Origin: an uncultured Lachnoclostridium sp.
Lineage (GTDB): Bacteria; Bacillota; Clostridia; Lachnospirales; Lachnospiraceae
Reading direction: 5' to 3'
DNA: 64,000 nt
NCBI GenBank assembly: GCA_946499505.1
Contig: CAMMSL010000002.1
Location: 1-64,000, forward strand
In this document: positions 43,777 to 53,103 of the stretch, piece after piece
How the letters are laid out: each line of letters starts with the position of its first letter
Position numbering within the stretch: position 1 is the first letter of the stretch
The notes under the pieces: generated by a model
The model's input: only the letters and a program-made list of their open reading frames with translations
What the model was told of the DNA's origin: nothing
The model's database searches: none
Position numbers and translations under genes: made by a program

Positions 43777-44575
43777 ATTTGCCGAGAACAAGAATTATTT
43801 TATGCCCGTTAGTTTACTGCCGCCGGGAGAAAACGGAAGAAATGCGTTGGTAGGAGCACATTACAGAGAAAATACACGATATAAAATAGCATACCGTACG
43901 GACCGGGAATTACTGCAGAAATTGCTGCCGCCGGGATTTATTGCGCAAGATCCCGCCGTAATAAGTATCTGTTTTGCGCAGTGCAGGGGGATTGATTATC
44001 TGGCAGGCGGCGGATATAATCTGGTCTGCGTGGATGCAGATGTGGTGTTTGAAGGGAAAAGAGACAGAGCGGAGGGATCCTATGCCCTTGTTCTGTGGAT
44101 GGATAAATTTTACCCTATTTTGTTGGGACGGGAACTGCTGGGAGCGGCAAAATTAATGGCAGAGGTACCGGACGCAAAAAGAATGGATGGAACAGTCACA
44201 TTTTACGCCGCTGAAGAGGGAACGAGACTGCTGGAAGGAAAATTGTGGGATTTCAGAGAAAAAACGGAAAAAGAGATACAGGACATGGAAGAGGCCGGAA
44301 AAGGGAAATGCTGGTTGGGATATAAATATTTCCCGGCAGTAGACCTAAATGGCGCTGACGTCAGCTACGCTACATATCTTCCGACCCAGAATGTGACAAA
44401 AAAGGCATGGTTTGCGACAGGAGAATTTGAATTCAAAGGCAATATCCAGTGGGAAGAAGCGCCATTATCCTACCATGTGGCCAATGTCCTGAGCAGCCTC
44501 CCAATTTTAGAGTATACAGGAGCGGAAGCATGGATCGAATCGAGTATCTATATGCCAAATAAAAAACTGTTGTAA
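43763..44575 (+). CDS. Acetoacetate decarboxylase-superfamily protein
   Basis: A 270-residue member of the acetoacetate decarboxylase fold. The family span is ALVLWMDKFYPILLGRELLGAAKLMAEV. In the Clostridium acetobutylicum enzyme the Schiff-base lysine K115 is followed by K116, which lowers its pKa (motif YPKK). Here the aligned region reads GAAKLM: K130 would fill the K115 place, while the second lysine is lost. It therefore probably forms imines but may not be an efficient acetoacetate decarboxylase; aldolase-dehydratases also exist in this superfamily. GGAGG precedes the ATG. It is translationally coupled to the alcohol dehydrogenase. Confidence 0.75.
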   Translation: MKGFEFAENKNYFMPVSLLPPGENGRNALVGAHYRENTRYKIAYRTDRELLQKLLPPGFIAQDPAVISICFAQCRGIDYLAGGGYNLVCVDADVVFEGKRDRAEGSYALVLWMDKFYPILLGRELLGAAKLMAEVPDAKRMDGTVTFYAAEEGTRLLEGKLWDFREKTEKEIQDMEEAGKGKCWLGYKYFPAVDLNGADVSYATYLPTQNVTKKAWFATGEFEFKGNIQWEEAPLSYHVANVLSSLPILEYTGAEAWIESSIYMPNKKLL

Positions 44576-44596
44576 ATATGCAGGAAAGGTTGACGG

Positions 44597-45913
44597 ATGA
44601 GAAAGAAAATAGCATTTATAGGGGCCGGGAGCGTTACGTTTACGCGAAATCTGGTGAGGGATATCCTATCATATCCCTCTCTGAATAACAGCATAATCAC
44701 ACTGATGGATATCGACAGCGAACGTCTTCAATATAGTCGGAATATTGTTAAAGAACTGATCAAAGCGGGCGGTTATCCGGCGAAAGTATATGCTACTATG
44801 GACAGAAAAGAGGCTGTCCAGGATGCCGATGGAGTGATCATTACCATTTTATCCGGAGATATTAGTATCTGGAGAAAAGATATTGAAATCCCTAAGAAAT
44901 ATGGGGTTGATATCTGTATCGGAGATACAAGAGGGCCTGCGGGAGTATTCAGATTTTTAAGAACGGCGCCGGATATGACAGAAATAATAAGGGATATAGA
45001 AAAACTTGCACCGAATGCGCTTGTACTCAATTATACCAATCCTATGGCAATGCTCTGCAGACTTTTGCAGGCTGAATCACAGGTGAGGATAACAGGATTA
45101 TGCCACAGTGTCCAGCATACCGCCGACATGCTCAGTAAATGGCTGGGGGTGGAAGATAAAAAGATATCATATCTCTGCGCCGGGATCAACCATCAGTCTT
45201 TCTTTTTGGAATTTTACGCTGATGGGGAAGAGATGACTGAAAAGATCAGGGAAGTATCAATGTCCCCGAAATATTATAAAAAGGATATTGTGAGAAACGA
45301 ATTATGCAAATATCTAAAATATTATCCCACGGAGTCTTCAGGACATAGTTCAGAATATCTTCCATGGTTCAGGAAACGTGAAGATTTATTGCGGCAATAT
45401 TGTGAAATAGAAGATTCGGAGGACTGGAATCCCGGGAAATATGCAAAATCAATAGAGTATTATGAACAGCAAAAAGAAAACTGGAAAACAGAGATTGAGC
45501 AGTGGCTGAAAAATCCGAAAAAAAATCTATGCAGAGGAGATGAGTATGCAGCGGGGATATTTAACGCGTTTTTCGGAGATGGGGAAGAATTCAGATTTAA
45601 CGGGAATATCCGAAACTTTGGGATAATTGATAATCTGCCCTGGGGATGCTGTGTTGAGACGCCCGTCGTCGCATCAAAAAATAAGCTGGAATACATACGC
45701 GTGGGCATGATTCCTCCGCAGACAGCCCTGATTAACTCGATTAATGCCCAGTGCGAGGAATTGGCTGTGCAGGGATACCAGGAAAAAGACCGAGAAAAAA
45801 TCTTCTATTCGATATGTTATGATCCATTAACAGCGGCACGGCTCAGTCTAAAAGAAATACGGGAAATGTTCGATGAAATGTTTTCCGCAAACCGTGAATT
45901 TATAAAATGGTAA
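44597..45913 (+). CDS. Family 4 glycoside hydrolase (alpha-galactosidase/alpha-glucosidase type)
   Basis: A 438-residue NAD- and divalent-metal-dependent glycosidase using the GH4 redox elimination mechanism with a 3-keto intermediate. The nucleotide site is KIAFIGAGSVTFTRNLV. Metal and substrate residues fit ICIGDTRGPAGVFRFLRT, NYTNPMAMLC and GLCHSVQHTA (C169, H170), later INHQSFFLEF. The residues around G-D-T-x-G-P and CHSVQ are like MelA (alpha-galactosidase) more than the 6-phosphoglucosidases. It is cytoplasmic, fitting an ABC-imported unphosphorylated substrate. It is the last gene of the locus. Confidence 0.85.
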   Translation: MRKKIAFIGAGSVTFTRNLVRDILSYPSLNNSIITLMDIDSERLQYSRNIVKELIKAGGYPAKVYATMDRKEAVQDADGVIITILSGDISIWRKDIEIPKKYGVDICIGDTRGPAGVFRFLRTAPDMTEIIRDIEKLAPNALVLNYTNPMAMLCRLLQAESQVRITGLCHSVQHTADMLSKWLGVEDKKISYLCAGINHQSFFLEFYADGEEMTEKIREVSMSPKYYKKDIVRNELCKYLKYYPTESSGHSSEYLPWFRKREDLLRQYCEIEDSEDWNPGKYAKSIEYYEQQKENWKTEIEQWLKNPKKNLCRGDEYAAGIFNAFFGDGEEFRFNGNIRNFGIIDNLPWGCCVETPVVASKNKLEYIRVGMIPPQTALINSINAQCEELAVQGYQEKDREKIFYSICYDPLTAARLSLKEIREMFDEMFSANREFIKW

Positions 45914-45954
45914 ATATTCAACTGTATAATCTGTAAAATATTTTTTTAGTAATG

Positions 45955-45993
45955 CTCCTTAGACAGAATAGACTGGCTAAGGAGTGATTTTTT
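45955..45993 (+). terminator. Terminator of the GH4 locus
   Basis: CTCCTTAG (45955-45962) pairs with CTAAGGAG (45977-45984), then TGATTTTTTA. Confidence 0.85.
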
Positions 45994-46007
45994 ATACGAT
46001 AAGCCTA

Positions 46008-46175
46008 GCGAGCGACTGCCGTGCTCGCACGAGTAAGCATTTGAGGGACAACGGACAGCGAACGGCTTTGCCGTGAGCTACCGTGGTATCGCGGCGGATA
46101 GGGAAGATAATCTTTCCTATCCGATTATCGGAGACAAGCCAAAATCCGGGTGCGGCCAAGACTTTGGCGGCCGAT
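46008..46175. other. Run of GC-rich hairpins in a gene-free stretch
   Basis: Within about 170 bases four hairpins can be drawn: GCGAGC/GCTCGC (46008-46028), ACGGC/GCCGT (46062-46074), a 13-bp stem from CGGATAGGGAAGA to TCTTTCCTATCCG (46095-46123, one wobble, loop TAA), and CGGCCAA/TTGGCGG (about 46153-46170). No ORF or T run is convincing. It resembles intergenic repeat DNA. The rest of the gap (46176-46290) is AT-rich and probably the promoter of the next gene. Confidence 0.45.
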
Positions 46176-46290
46176 TACAATTACGGGATCTGCCTTCTGA
46201 CACTTCCGGTGATATCGCGGAAAATATGATATAATAATTAATAATTACGCAAAGCGTTAAATAAAATATTTTCAGAAAAGCGAGGTATGA

Positions 46291-47295
46291 ATGATGCGAA
46301 AAATCAAGTGGGGTGTGATGGGGACCGCATATATCTTCGAACGAGACACGGCAAGAGGGATGGAACTTGCAGAAAACTGTGAATTGACTGCCATTGCGGG
46401 ACGAAGTATGAAAAAAGCGGAAGCGTTTCAGGAGAGATATGGATTTAAAAAGGCATATGGCAGCTATGAGGATCTGCTCAACGATCCGGAGATAGAAGCG
46501 GTGTATATCCCGCTTCCGAATACGATGCATTATGAGTGGACAATACAGGCACTCAGACATGGAAAACATGTCCTCTGTGAGAAGCCGCTGGCTCCCGACG
46601 CTGAAGAGGCAAGAGAAATGTTTCGGATTGCAAAAGAAAATAATGTGTTTCTTATGGAAGCTTTTGCTTATCAGCACAGCCCTTATATAAAAGAGATTAA
46701 AGAGGCGGTTGATTCGGGAAAAATCGGAGAGATACGCTACATAGAGACTGCCCTGATCACATCAGATTATGATCATAGTAATATCCGTATGAGGAAAGAA
46801 ACTCTCGGCGGCTGTATGTATGATCTGGGAGTCTATGCGGCAAGCTTCGTCCAGAGGATGACGGGAAGAAAACCGGAAAAGATAAGTGCAGTGAGCAGTT
46901 TTTCGGAAGAGGGCATTGACACTTATACGACTGCTGTATTTGAATACGCAGACGGTATGAAAGCGCATATTGACTGCGGCATGGTTCTTGAGACAGAGAA
47001 GAACTGTTCCCTCGACCGTTTCCAGATCCATGGCTCAAAAGGTTCACTGACTTCCGTTGATTTCGGATTCAATGCGCCGGGCAGGCTGTCATACCGGCTG
47101 AAAAATTTTGAGGGAGACGAGGAAATCCGGACAGTGGAGGTGCCGAACAATTACTGCCTCGAAGTGGAGCAGCTCGGAAGATGTATATGCGGGGAAGAAA
47201 CTCCGTATGTGACGGAGCAGTTTAGCTGTGATCTTGCGGATACTGTGGATCAAATACTAGATAAAACAGGTTACAGAGATAAGATTTCTGTTTGA
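46291..47295 (+). CDS. Gfo/Idh/MocA-family NAD(P)-dependent sugar oxidoreductase
   Basis: A 334-residue oxidoreductase. The Rossmann start is KWGVMGTAYIFERDTARGM; the family lysine lies in VLCEKPLAPDAEEA (the conserved EKP). The C-terminal part has LGGCMYDLGVYAAS, the usual G-G-x-x-x-D-x-G block. These enzymes oxidise or epimerise sugars or their derivatives. A second ATG lies one codon later and fits the GAGGT ribosome site slightly better. It lies just upstream of an RpiR regulator and a fucosidase/PTS operon and may process the released sugar; the substrate is not known. Confidence 0.9.
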   Translation: MMRKIKWGVMGTAYIFERDTARGMELAENCELTAIAGRSMKKAEAFQERYGFKKAYGSYEDLLNDPEIEAVYIPLPNTMHYEWTIQALRHGKHVLCEKPLAPDAEEAREMFRIAKENNVFLMEAFAYQHSPYIKEIKEAVDSGKIGEIRYIETALITSDYDHSNIRMRKETLGGCMYDLGVYAASFVQRMTGRKPEKISAVSSFSEEGIDTYTTAVFEYADGMKAHIDCGMVLETEKNCSLDRFQIHGSKGSLTSVDFGFNAPGRLSYRLKNFEGDEEIRTVEVPNNYCLEVEQLGRCICGEETPYVTEQFSCDLADTVDQILDKTGYRDKISV

Positions 47296-47366
47296 CAATC
47301 TGCCGTCCAGACATTAATATAAAGCACAACTTGTTGTTAATGGTTTCTAAAGAAAAGGTGAATACT

Positions 47367-48164
47367 ATGTTTATTGTGGCATACCGGCTGATCAATCTCA
47401 GAAATAATTCGCGCAGTGATTCGACAGATTCCCATATTGCAGAGACGCTTCTGGCAAATATCAATGAGATCGATAAGCTATCCATTGACAGTGTGGCGGA
47501 GTTGTGTGATATTTCCAAATCAAAACTTTCAAAGTTTGTCAAACAGATCGGCTTTGATGATTATAAAGAGTTCCGTGATCTGGTAAAGAACGAGAAGTTC
47601 AGATCAGGGTACTACGGATATGAGGATAAACTTCCCATGGGGCGTTATATCGCGAAAGAAGGTATGGAGTCTTATCTGAAGATCCTTCATAACGATCTGG
47701 ACTGTTTTATGGAAAAAACAAACCAGGAGATGGTCCGGAAACTTGCTGAAGCTCTGCGGGAACATGATGAAGTTGCGGCGTTCGGAAGTGTATACTCCCA
47801 GACGGCAGCGGTTGATTTTATGTACCGTATGGCAGAAGAAGGGAAAAATATCCGTACATACACTTATGATCTTGAGCAGGAAGAATACATGAAAAATATG
47901 GACGAAGACACTCTTGTGATCATTTTCTCTAACTCCGGGCAGTATCTCTATGGAGACGGAATGAGAAAAATCGGATATTTCAAGACGTACCTGAAACGTA
48001 CGAAAGGTGAGATCGCGCTTATTACCTCGAACGAAGAGGCGGCGATGGATCCTATTGTGAAATATCCGATTCTCTATTCATTTTCCACTAATGTACACAG
48101 CCATATGCTGATGGAACGTCTGGTCATGGAAATGATCATTGCAGAATATAAGAAACTGGTGTAA
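47367..48164 (+). CDS. RpiR/MurR-family regulator with SIS domain
   Basis: About 265 residues. The N-terminal HTH_6 reads LSIDSVAELCDISKSKLSKFVKQIGFDDYKEFR, and the C-terminal SIS domain includes DEVAAFGSVYSQTAAVDFMY and LVIIFSNSGQYLY, where phosphosugars bind. Longer in-frame starts exist (47292, 47340), but AAAGGTG before 47367 fits best. RpiR proteins commonly sense sugar phosphates and control adjacent catabolic genes. Its place before a PTS/fucosidase operon makes a phospho-sugar effector likely. Confidence 0.88.
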   Translation: MFIVAYRLINLRNNSRSDSTDSHIAETLLANINEIDKLSIDSVAELCDISKSKLSKFVKQIGFDDYKEFRDLVKNEKFRSGYYGYEDKLPMGRYIAKEGMESYLKILHNDLDCFMEKTNQEMVRKLAEALREHDEVAAFGSVYSQTAAVDFMYRMAEEGKNIRTYTYDLEQEEYMKNMDEDTLVIIFSNSGQYLYGDGMRKIGYFKTYLKRTKGEIALITSNEEAAMDPIVKYPILYSFSTNVHSHMLMERLVMEMIIAEYKKLV

Positions 48165-48192
48165 TTATGAGCAGAACGATACAGGGGCAGGA

Positions 48193-48945
48193 TTACTGAA
48201 AAGTCCTGCCCAGATATTCAACGGCTTCTTTTACGTTTCTGCTGTCTGTCCGGAGCAGCTTATATTCATCGCGTTCCGGAAGCCCGAAGCTGGCGCCCGG
48301 CATGCGGAATGTCATGGCACTGTCCGCTTCGATTTTTCCTGACATATGATACGAGGATATCCCGGTATACGGGACCAGTTTTTCGATCACCTCGCGTCCG
48401 ATACCGCCGGCGGCAAGAATTTCGATTCTGCCCCGGCTTTTTTCATGCAGTTTTTTCAGCATATCGCGGCCTTCCCATGCAGTCGGTTGCTGACCGCTTG
48501 TAAGGATCGTATCATATCCGAGGCTGATGACCTGCTCCATTGCCTGTATCGGATCAAGGCACACGTCAAACGCGCGGTGAAGTGCGATCTCCATTGCCCC
48601 GGCTGTTTTCTTAAAACGTTCCAGCTGCTCTGTGTTCAGGGTCCCGTCGGGATTCAAGATACCCACTACGACGCCGTCGGCGCCTTCCTCACGGAACATT
48701 TGGATTTCTTCGTTTAGTTCATCGCATTCATAGCTGTCAAAACAGTAATCGCCATAGCGGGGGCGGAGAAGTACTCTGACTTTCAGGTCTGTATATTTTC
48801 TGATCTGACGAAATAAAGGAAGTGACGGAGATACGCCGCCGATCACCAGATCACTGCAGAGTTCTATACGGCTGGCACCTCCTCTTTCTGCGGCCAGCGC
48901 TGATTCCACACAGTCTACACAAGTTTCAAGAATATAATTTCCCAT
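48193..48945 (-). CDS. cutC: CutC-family protein
   Basis: A 250-residue TIM-barrel protein: ETCVDCVESALAAERGGASRIELCSDL, PRYGDYCFDSYECDEL, GADGVVVGILNPDG, IALHRAFDVCLDP and YDTILTSGQQ are the CutC signatures. CutC was named for copper tolerance in E. coli, but that role has been questioned, and many Firmicutes copies sit near sugar genes. It is the only minus-strand gene in the fucoside region. An in-frame start 84 bases upstream is rejected because the family begins at MGNYILETC. GAGAGG precedes the ATG. Confidence 0.92.
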   Translation of the reverse strand: MGNYILETCVDCVESALAAERGGASRIELCSDLVIGGVSPSLPLFRQIRKYTDLKVRVLLRPRYGDYCFDSYECDELNEEIQMFREEGADGVVVGILNPDGTLNTEQLERFKKTAGAMEIALHRAFDVCLDPIQAMEQVISLGYDTILTSGQQPTAWEGRDMLKKLHEKSRGRIEILAAGGIGREVIEKLVPYTGISSYHMSGKIEADSAMTFRMPGASFGLPERDEYKLLRTDSRNVKEAVEYLGRTFQ

Positions 48946-49138
48946 TTTATGATACCTCTCTCTCTTCTGCATTGCGTCCGGCAGGCTGATCCTGACGCAA
49001 TGCTTCTGTCTGACTGAAGAGTATATCACAAGATTAGAAAGGATGATATGTAAAATATAGAAAATTATGAAAAATTCACAAAAAATACAGGTGAAGAATA
49101 TGAATATTCCATAAAAAAGTTTCCAAAATGTAAAATTT

Positions 49139-49167
49139 CAGGAATCTAAAAATAAAAAATCTATAAT
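49139..49167 (+). promoter_or_regulatory. Possible promoter of the fucosidase/PTS operon
   Basis: TATAAT at 49162-49167 has no good -35 at the right place. The AT-rich 130 bases upstream contain the palindrome GAATATTC (about 49110), which could be part of a regulator site. Weak. Confidence 0.35.
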
Positions 49168-49215
49168 TAAAATAGTTGTTATGCATAGCAAACAAAAATG
49201 AAAGGAGAAAAGAGG

Positions 49216-50565
49216 ATGAAATGTAAAGACATTTATGAGTGGCCGGAAAATTACGGAGATCCTGACTGGTTTGTCCATGACCGTTTCGGTCTGTTTATCC
49301 ATTTCGGTCTGTTTTCAGCAGCGGCAAGACATGAATGGGTAATGACACTTGAGCAGATTGGAAAAGAAGGTTACAGAAAATACTTTGATAATTTCAACCC
49401 TGATCTGTTTGATGCTGGAAAATGGGCAAAAATGGCAAAAGAAGCGGGATTTAAGTATGCGGTTCTGACAGCGAAACACCATGAAGGTTTTGCACTGTGG
49501 GATACGCAGCTCTCTGATTATAAGATTACGAATACAAAGTTTGGCCGCGACCTTGTCAGGGAATATATCGAGGCATTTCGGGCAGAAGGCCTGAAGATCG
49601 GGATCTATTTCTCCCTTCTTGACTGGTATCATCCGGATTTTCTCGTGGATGGATATCATCCTGAGAGAAATAACAAAGAATATATTGCAAGCCATCCGGG
49701 AGATATGGAATCTTACAGGAAATTTATGCACGGACAGGTGAGAGAACTTCTGACGAATTACGGAAAGATCGATTATCTCTGGTTTGATTTTTCCTATCCG
49801 CAGCGCGACTGGGGAGACTCTGTAGGCAAAGGTAAAGATGACTGGGGGTCTGAAGAACTGGAGAAGATGATCCTTTCCCTGCAGCCGGATATTATTATTA
49901 ATGACAGACTCGGACTGGGCAGGGGAGTAGGAACACCGGAGCAGTATCAGAGAAGTTCCAAGGCAGATAAGGATGGAAAACCGATTGTGTGGGAGGCGTG
50001 CCAGACACTCAATAACAGCTGGGGATACGACAGAGATAACCTGAACTGGAAATCGCCGGAAATGGTTATCAAACTGCTGATCGATACGGTCTCCAAAGGT
50101 GGAAATATGCTGCTCAACATCGGACCAAACGGACGGGGCGAGATTGATAAGCGTACCATGCGGATCATGGATGAAGTGAAAGAATGGATGCGTCTGAACA
50201 GTGAATCCATCTATGGATGCGGACCAAGTGATTACGAAGCGCCTGTGGACGCAAGATTCACGCAGAGAGGAAACCATCTGTATCTTCACCTGTTCTCATG
50301 GCCGTACCGTTCCCTGCTGATCAACGGGCTCGGAGGGGAAGTAGAGTATGCGCAGCTCTTAAACGACCATTCCGAGATTAAATATATCCAGGACGAAGGC
50401 TTATCTGGCAAGAGAAAATCTCATAAAGACCTGAATCTGGAGGTAACTGAAATTCATATCAAGGATAAGTTTGAGGATAAGGCGCTGCTTGTGACGCTTC
50501 CGGTCCAGAAACCGGATGTGACAGTGCCGGTCATCGAGTTTATCCTGAAAGAACAGGAGGACTAA
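49216..50565 (+). CDS. Alpha-L-fucosidase, family 29, cytoplasmic
   Basis: A 449-residue GH29 enzyme. The start reads WFVHDRFGLFIHFGLFSAAARHEW, then GFKYAVLTAKHHEGFALWDT and the likely nucleophile D191 in IDYLWFDFSYP. A later block SKGGNMLLNIGPNGRGEID is family-typical, with a short beta domain at the C-terminus. No signal peptide is present, so it hydrolyses fucosides after import, as AlfA/B/C of Lactobacillus casei do. The chosen ATG has AAAGGAG at 8 bases; an earlier ATG overlaps that site. The PTS genes start 3 bp downstream, so they are cotranscribed and the transporter probably imports its substrate. Confidence 0.92.
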   Translation: MKCKDIYEWPENYGDPDWFVHDRFGLFIHFGLFSAAARHEWVMTLEQIGKEGYRKYFDNFNPDLFDAGKWAKMAKEAGFKYAVLTAKHHEGFALWDTQLSDYKITNTKFGRDLVREYIEAFRAEGLKIGIYFSLLDWYHPDFLVDGYHPERNNKEYIASHPGDMESYRKFMHGQVRELLTNYGKIDYLWFDFSYPQRDWGDSVGKGKDDWGSEELEKMILSLQPDIIINDRLGLGRGVGTPEQYQRSSKADKDGKPIVWEACQTLNNSWGYDRDNLNWKSPEMVIKLLIDTVSKGGNMLLNIGPNGRGEIDKRTMRIMDEVKEWMRLNSESIYGCGPSDYEAPVDARFTQRGNHLYLHLFSWPYRSLLINGLGGEVEYAQLLNDHSEIKYIQDEGLSGKRKSHKDLNLEVTEIHIKDKFEDKALLVTLPVQKPDVTVPVIEFILKEQED

Positions 50566-50568
50566 TAT

Positions 50569-51459
50569 ATGTACTATATCATTGCTTCACACGGTACTTA
50601 CGCGCAGGCTTGCAAATCAAGCTGTGAAATGATCACAGGCGCGGCTCCGTCTTTCGTTGATTTTGCATTTACAGAAGATATGACGAAAGAGACCGTGGAA
50701 AAGAAATACGAAGAAATCCTCGCTGAGAAAGGCGCGGACGACTGTGCGGCGATCATCGTAGATCTTCCGGGCGGTACTCCGTATAATGCTGCTATGAGGA
50801 TTGTTGCAGAACATAAGAATATACAGCTTGTCCCGGGACTGTGCCAGCAGCTTCTCGTCCTTTTAAATTCCGGGGAGAGCCTTGGGGACGCTGTCGCACA
50901 GACAGGCCAGATTTTTACCGGTATTTCTGTAAAAGGCGAGAACAAGGTTAAGGCAAATGTTCCGAAAGAGCCGGTAGAGAAAAACGGAATTGTAAATTTC
51001 CGTCTGGATGAGAGACTGATCCATGGACAGGTGGCGACCTACTGGACACGTACTCTTCAGGCGGACCGTATCATCATTGCGGACGACGATATAATAAAAG
51101 ACGAGATCGGAATGAGCGCGCTTAAGGCTGCCGTTCCGTCAGGCGTTCATTTAAGCGTGCTGACCGTGGACAATGCGGCAAAACGTCTGAATGAAGGCAG
51201 ATACAGCGGACAGAGAGTATTTCTTATTGTCAACAAGACAAAGACAATCTGCAGACTGCTGAATAACGGACTGAAGGTAAAAGAAGTGAATATCGGAAAC
51301 ATGGGAGAAAAAGAAGGAAGAAAGCAGATCAAGAAATCTGTTTACTGTACTCCGGAAGAAATCGCAGATATTGAGTCTGTCGAGAAGAATGGTGTGCAGG
51401 TCTACGCCCAGATGGTCCCGAATGACGAGAAAAAGACATTCCGTTCTTATCTGAATTAA
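50569..51459 (+). CDS. PTS mannose-family fused IIA-IIB component
   Basis: A 296-residue fusion. Residues 1-125 are the IIA domain with phospho-histidine H8 in YIIASHGTYA. A short linker (about 126-139) joins the IIB domain with H152 in RLDERLIHGQVATYWTR. Both histidines are present, so the phosphate relay is intact. IIB, IIC and IID of the mannose class transfer the phosphate to the incoming sugar. In the alf operon of L. casei a mannose-class PTS carries fucosyl-GlcNAc. RBS GGAGG. Confidence 0.93.
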   Translation: MYYIIASHGTYAQACKSSCEMITGAAPSFVDFAFTEDMTKETVEKKYEEILAEKGADDCAAIIVDLPGGTPYNAAMRIVAEHKNIQLVPGLCQQLLVLLNSGESLGDAVAQTGQIFTGISVKGENKVKANVPKEPVEKNGIVNFRLDERLIHGQVATYWTRTLQADRIIIADDDIIKDEIGMSALKAAVPSGVHLSVLTVDNAAKRLNEGRYSGQRVFLIVNKTKTICRLLNNGLKVKEVNIGNMGEKEGRKQIKKSVYCTPEEIADIESVEKNGVQVYAQMVPNDEKKTFRSYLN

Positions 51460-51478
51460 ACAAAGGAGGCTAAAAAGT

Positions 51479-52282
51479 ATGGAAATACAGATGTGGCAGA
51501 TTATTGCACTTACGATTTTATCAATGATCCTGATATGGGACAGCCTTTCAACGGCAATCTTCGACGGTAAGCCGATGTTCGCAGGTATCCTTGCAGGAAT
51601 CATCATGGGAGATATCACAACCGGACTTGCGGTAGGGGCAACCCTTCAGCTGATGGTACTTGGTGTTGGTACATACGGCGGATCATCCATGCCGGATTAT
51701 CTGACAGGAGCTATTGTGGGAACTGTGTTTGCGGTAACATCCGGACAGGGAGTTGAATTTGGTATCGGTCTTGCCGTACCGGTTGGACTTTTGATGGTAA
51801 ACCTTGATGTACTTGCTCGTTTCTGTAACGTATTCTTCGCAAAGAGAGTTGAGGCGGCAATCGACAGAATGGATTACAAAGCTATTGCCCGCAACACATG
51901 GCTCGGTATGGTTCCGTGGGGACTTTCCAGAGCGCTTCCGGTCTTTATCATGCTCATCTTCGGCGAGGATATTGTAAATGCACTCGTTAACTATATGCCA
52001 GACTGGCTGACAGGCGGTCTGCGCGTAGCCGGCGGACTTCTTCCGGCAGTAGGTATTGCAATCCTTCTCCGCTACCTGCCGGTTAAGAAATATATTTCTT
52101 TCCTGCTGCTCGGCTTCTTCGCAGCGGCATATCTGTCAGTGCCGATGGTAGGAATCGCTATTTTCGGAGTTGCAATGGCAGTGCTTGAGTTCAAGAAGAG
52201 CATTAATGGAAACCAGGTAGCAGTCGCAGCAAATGCTGGAGATTCACAGGAGGGACTTTTAGATGGAGAATATGAAGACTAA
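51479..52282 (+). CDS. PTS mannose-family IIC component
   Basis: A 267-residue membrane protein of the EIIC-Man/sorbose type: the ILAGIIMGDITTGLAVGATLQLMVLGVGTYGGSSMPD block is diagnostic. It forms the substrate channel with the IID subunit. RBS AAGGAGG. Its 3' end overlaps IID by 20 bp. Confidence 0.94.
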   Translation: MEIQMWQIIALTILSMILIWDSLSTAIFDGKPMFAGILAGIIMGDITTGLAVGATLQLMVLGVGTYGGSSMPDYLTGAIVGTVFAVTSGQGVEFGIGLAVPVGLLMVNLDVLARFCNVFFAKRVEAAIDRMDYKAIARNTWLGMVPWGLSRALPVFIMLIFGEDIVNALVNYMPDWLTGGLRVAGGLLPAVGIAILLRYLPVKKYISFLLLGFFAAAYLSVPMVGIAIFGVAMAVLEFKKSINGNQVAVAANAGDSQEGLLDGEYED

Positions 52283-53075
52283 TGAGACAAAACTCACAAA
52301 AAAAGATATAAGCAGTGTCAGCAGACGCTGGATCATGGGTTCACAGATCACATGGAACTATGAAAAACAGATGGCAATCGGATATCTCTGGGCCATGCTT
52401 CCCATTATCCGCAAGCTGTACAAAGATCCCAAAGAACAGCAGGAAATGCTCAAGACTCACGTACAGTTCTTCAATACGACCCCTCACATGGGCGGCTTTA
52501 TCTGCGGAATTGATGCGGCTACAGAGGAACATGAAGGTTATAAAGCCAAAGAAACGGTAAAAGGTCTTAAGACTGGTCTTATGGGACCGTTCGCAGGAGT
52601 CGGCGATACACTGTTCGGTGTACTGTTCCCGACAATCTTCGGTTCTATCGCTGCATACATGGGCCAGGAAGGGAATATCGCAGGTGCGATCATCTGGCTG
52701 ATCGTAAATATTGCGATCCTCTGCCTGAGATATTTTACGGCGGGCATCGGATACCGTGAGGGATCCAAGATTATCACGTCGGCAAAAGATAAACTGGATG
52801 CTCTTACCGCCGCAGCTACACTTCTCGGTATTACTGTTGTAGGCGCGCTTGTGTCAACTGTAGTCAGCGCAAACGTAACGGCAAGCTTTACGAGCGGAGA
52901 AGTTACTGTAAATGGCCAGGAGATCCTGGATCAGATCATGCCGTGCATGGTACCGGTTATAGTAGTGGCATTTATTTACTGGCTGCTCGGCAGAAAGAAG
53001 ATGACATCCACAAAAGCGATCATTCTTGTGATGGTGCTTTCCATCGTGCTGTACGCACTTGGAATTCTTGGATGA
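52263..53075 (+). CDS. PTS mannose-family IID component
   Basis: A 270-residue IID subunit: WNYEKQMAIGYLWAMLPIIRKLY, FFNTTPHMGGFICGIDAATEE and the GLKTGLMGPFAGVGDTLFGVLFPTIFGSIAAYM block match the family. GGAGGG is 8 bases from the ATG. The end of the importer part; a terminator-like hairpin follows before the SIS gene. Confidence 0.94.
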   Translation: MENMKTNETKLTKKDISSVSRRWIMGSQITWNYEKQMAIGYLWAMLPIIRKLYKDPKEQQEMLKTHVQFFNTTPHMGGFICGIDAATEEHEGYKAKETVKGLKTGLMGPFAGVGDTLFGVLFPTIFGSIAAYMGQEGNIAGAIIWLIVNIAILCLRYFTAGIGYREGSKIITSAKDKLDALTAAATLLGITVVGALVSTVVSANVTASFTSGEVTVNGQEILDQIMPCMVPVIVVAFIYWLLGRKKMTSTKAIILVMVLSIVLYALGILG

Positions 53076-53103
53076 TTATATAATAATTACAGATGATTTT
53101 CGA

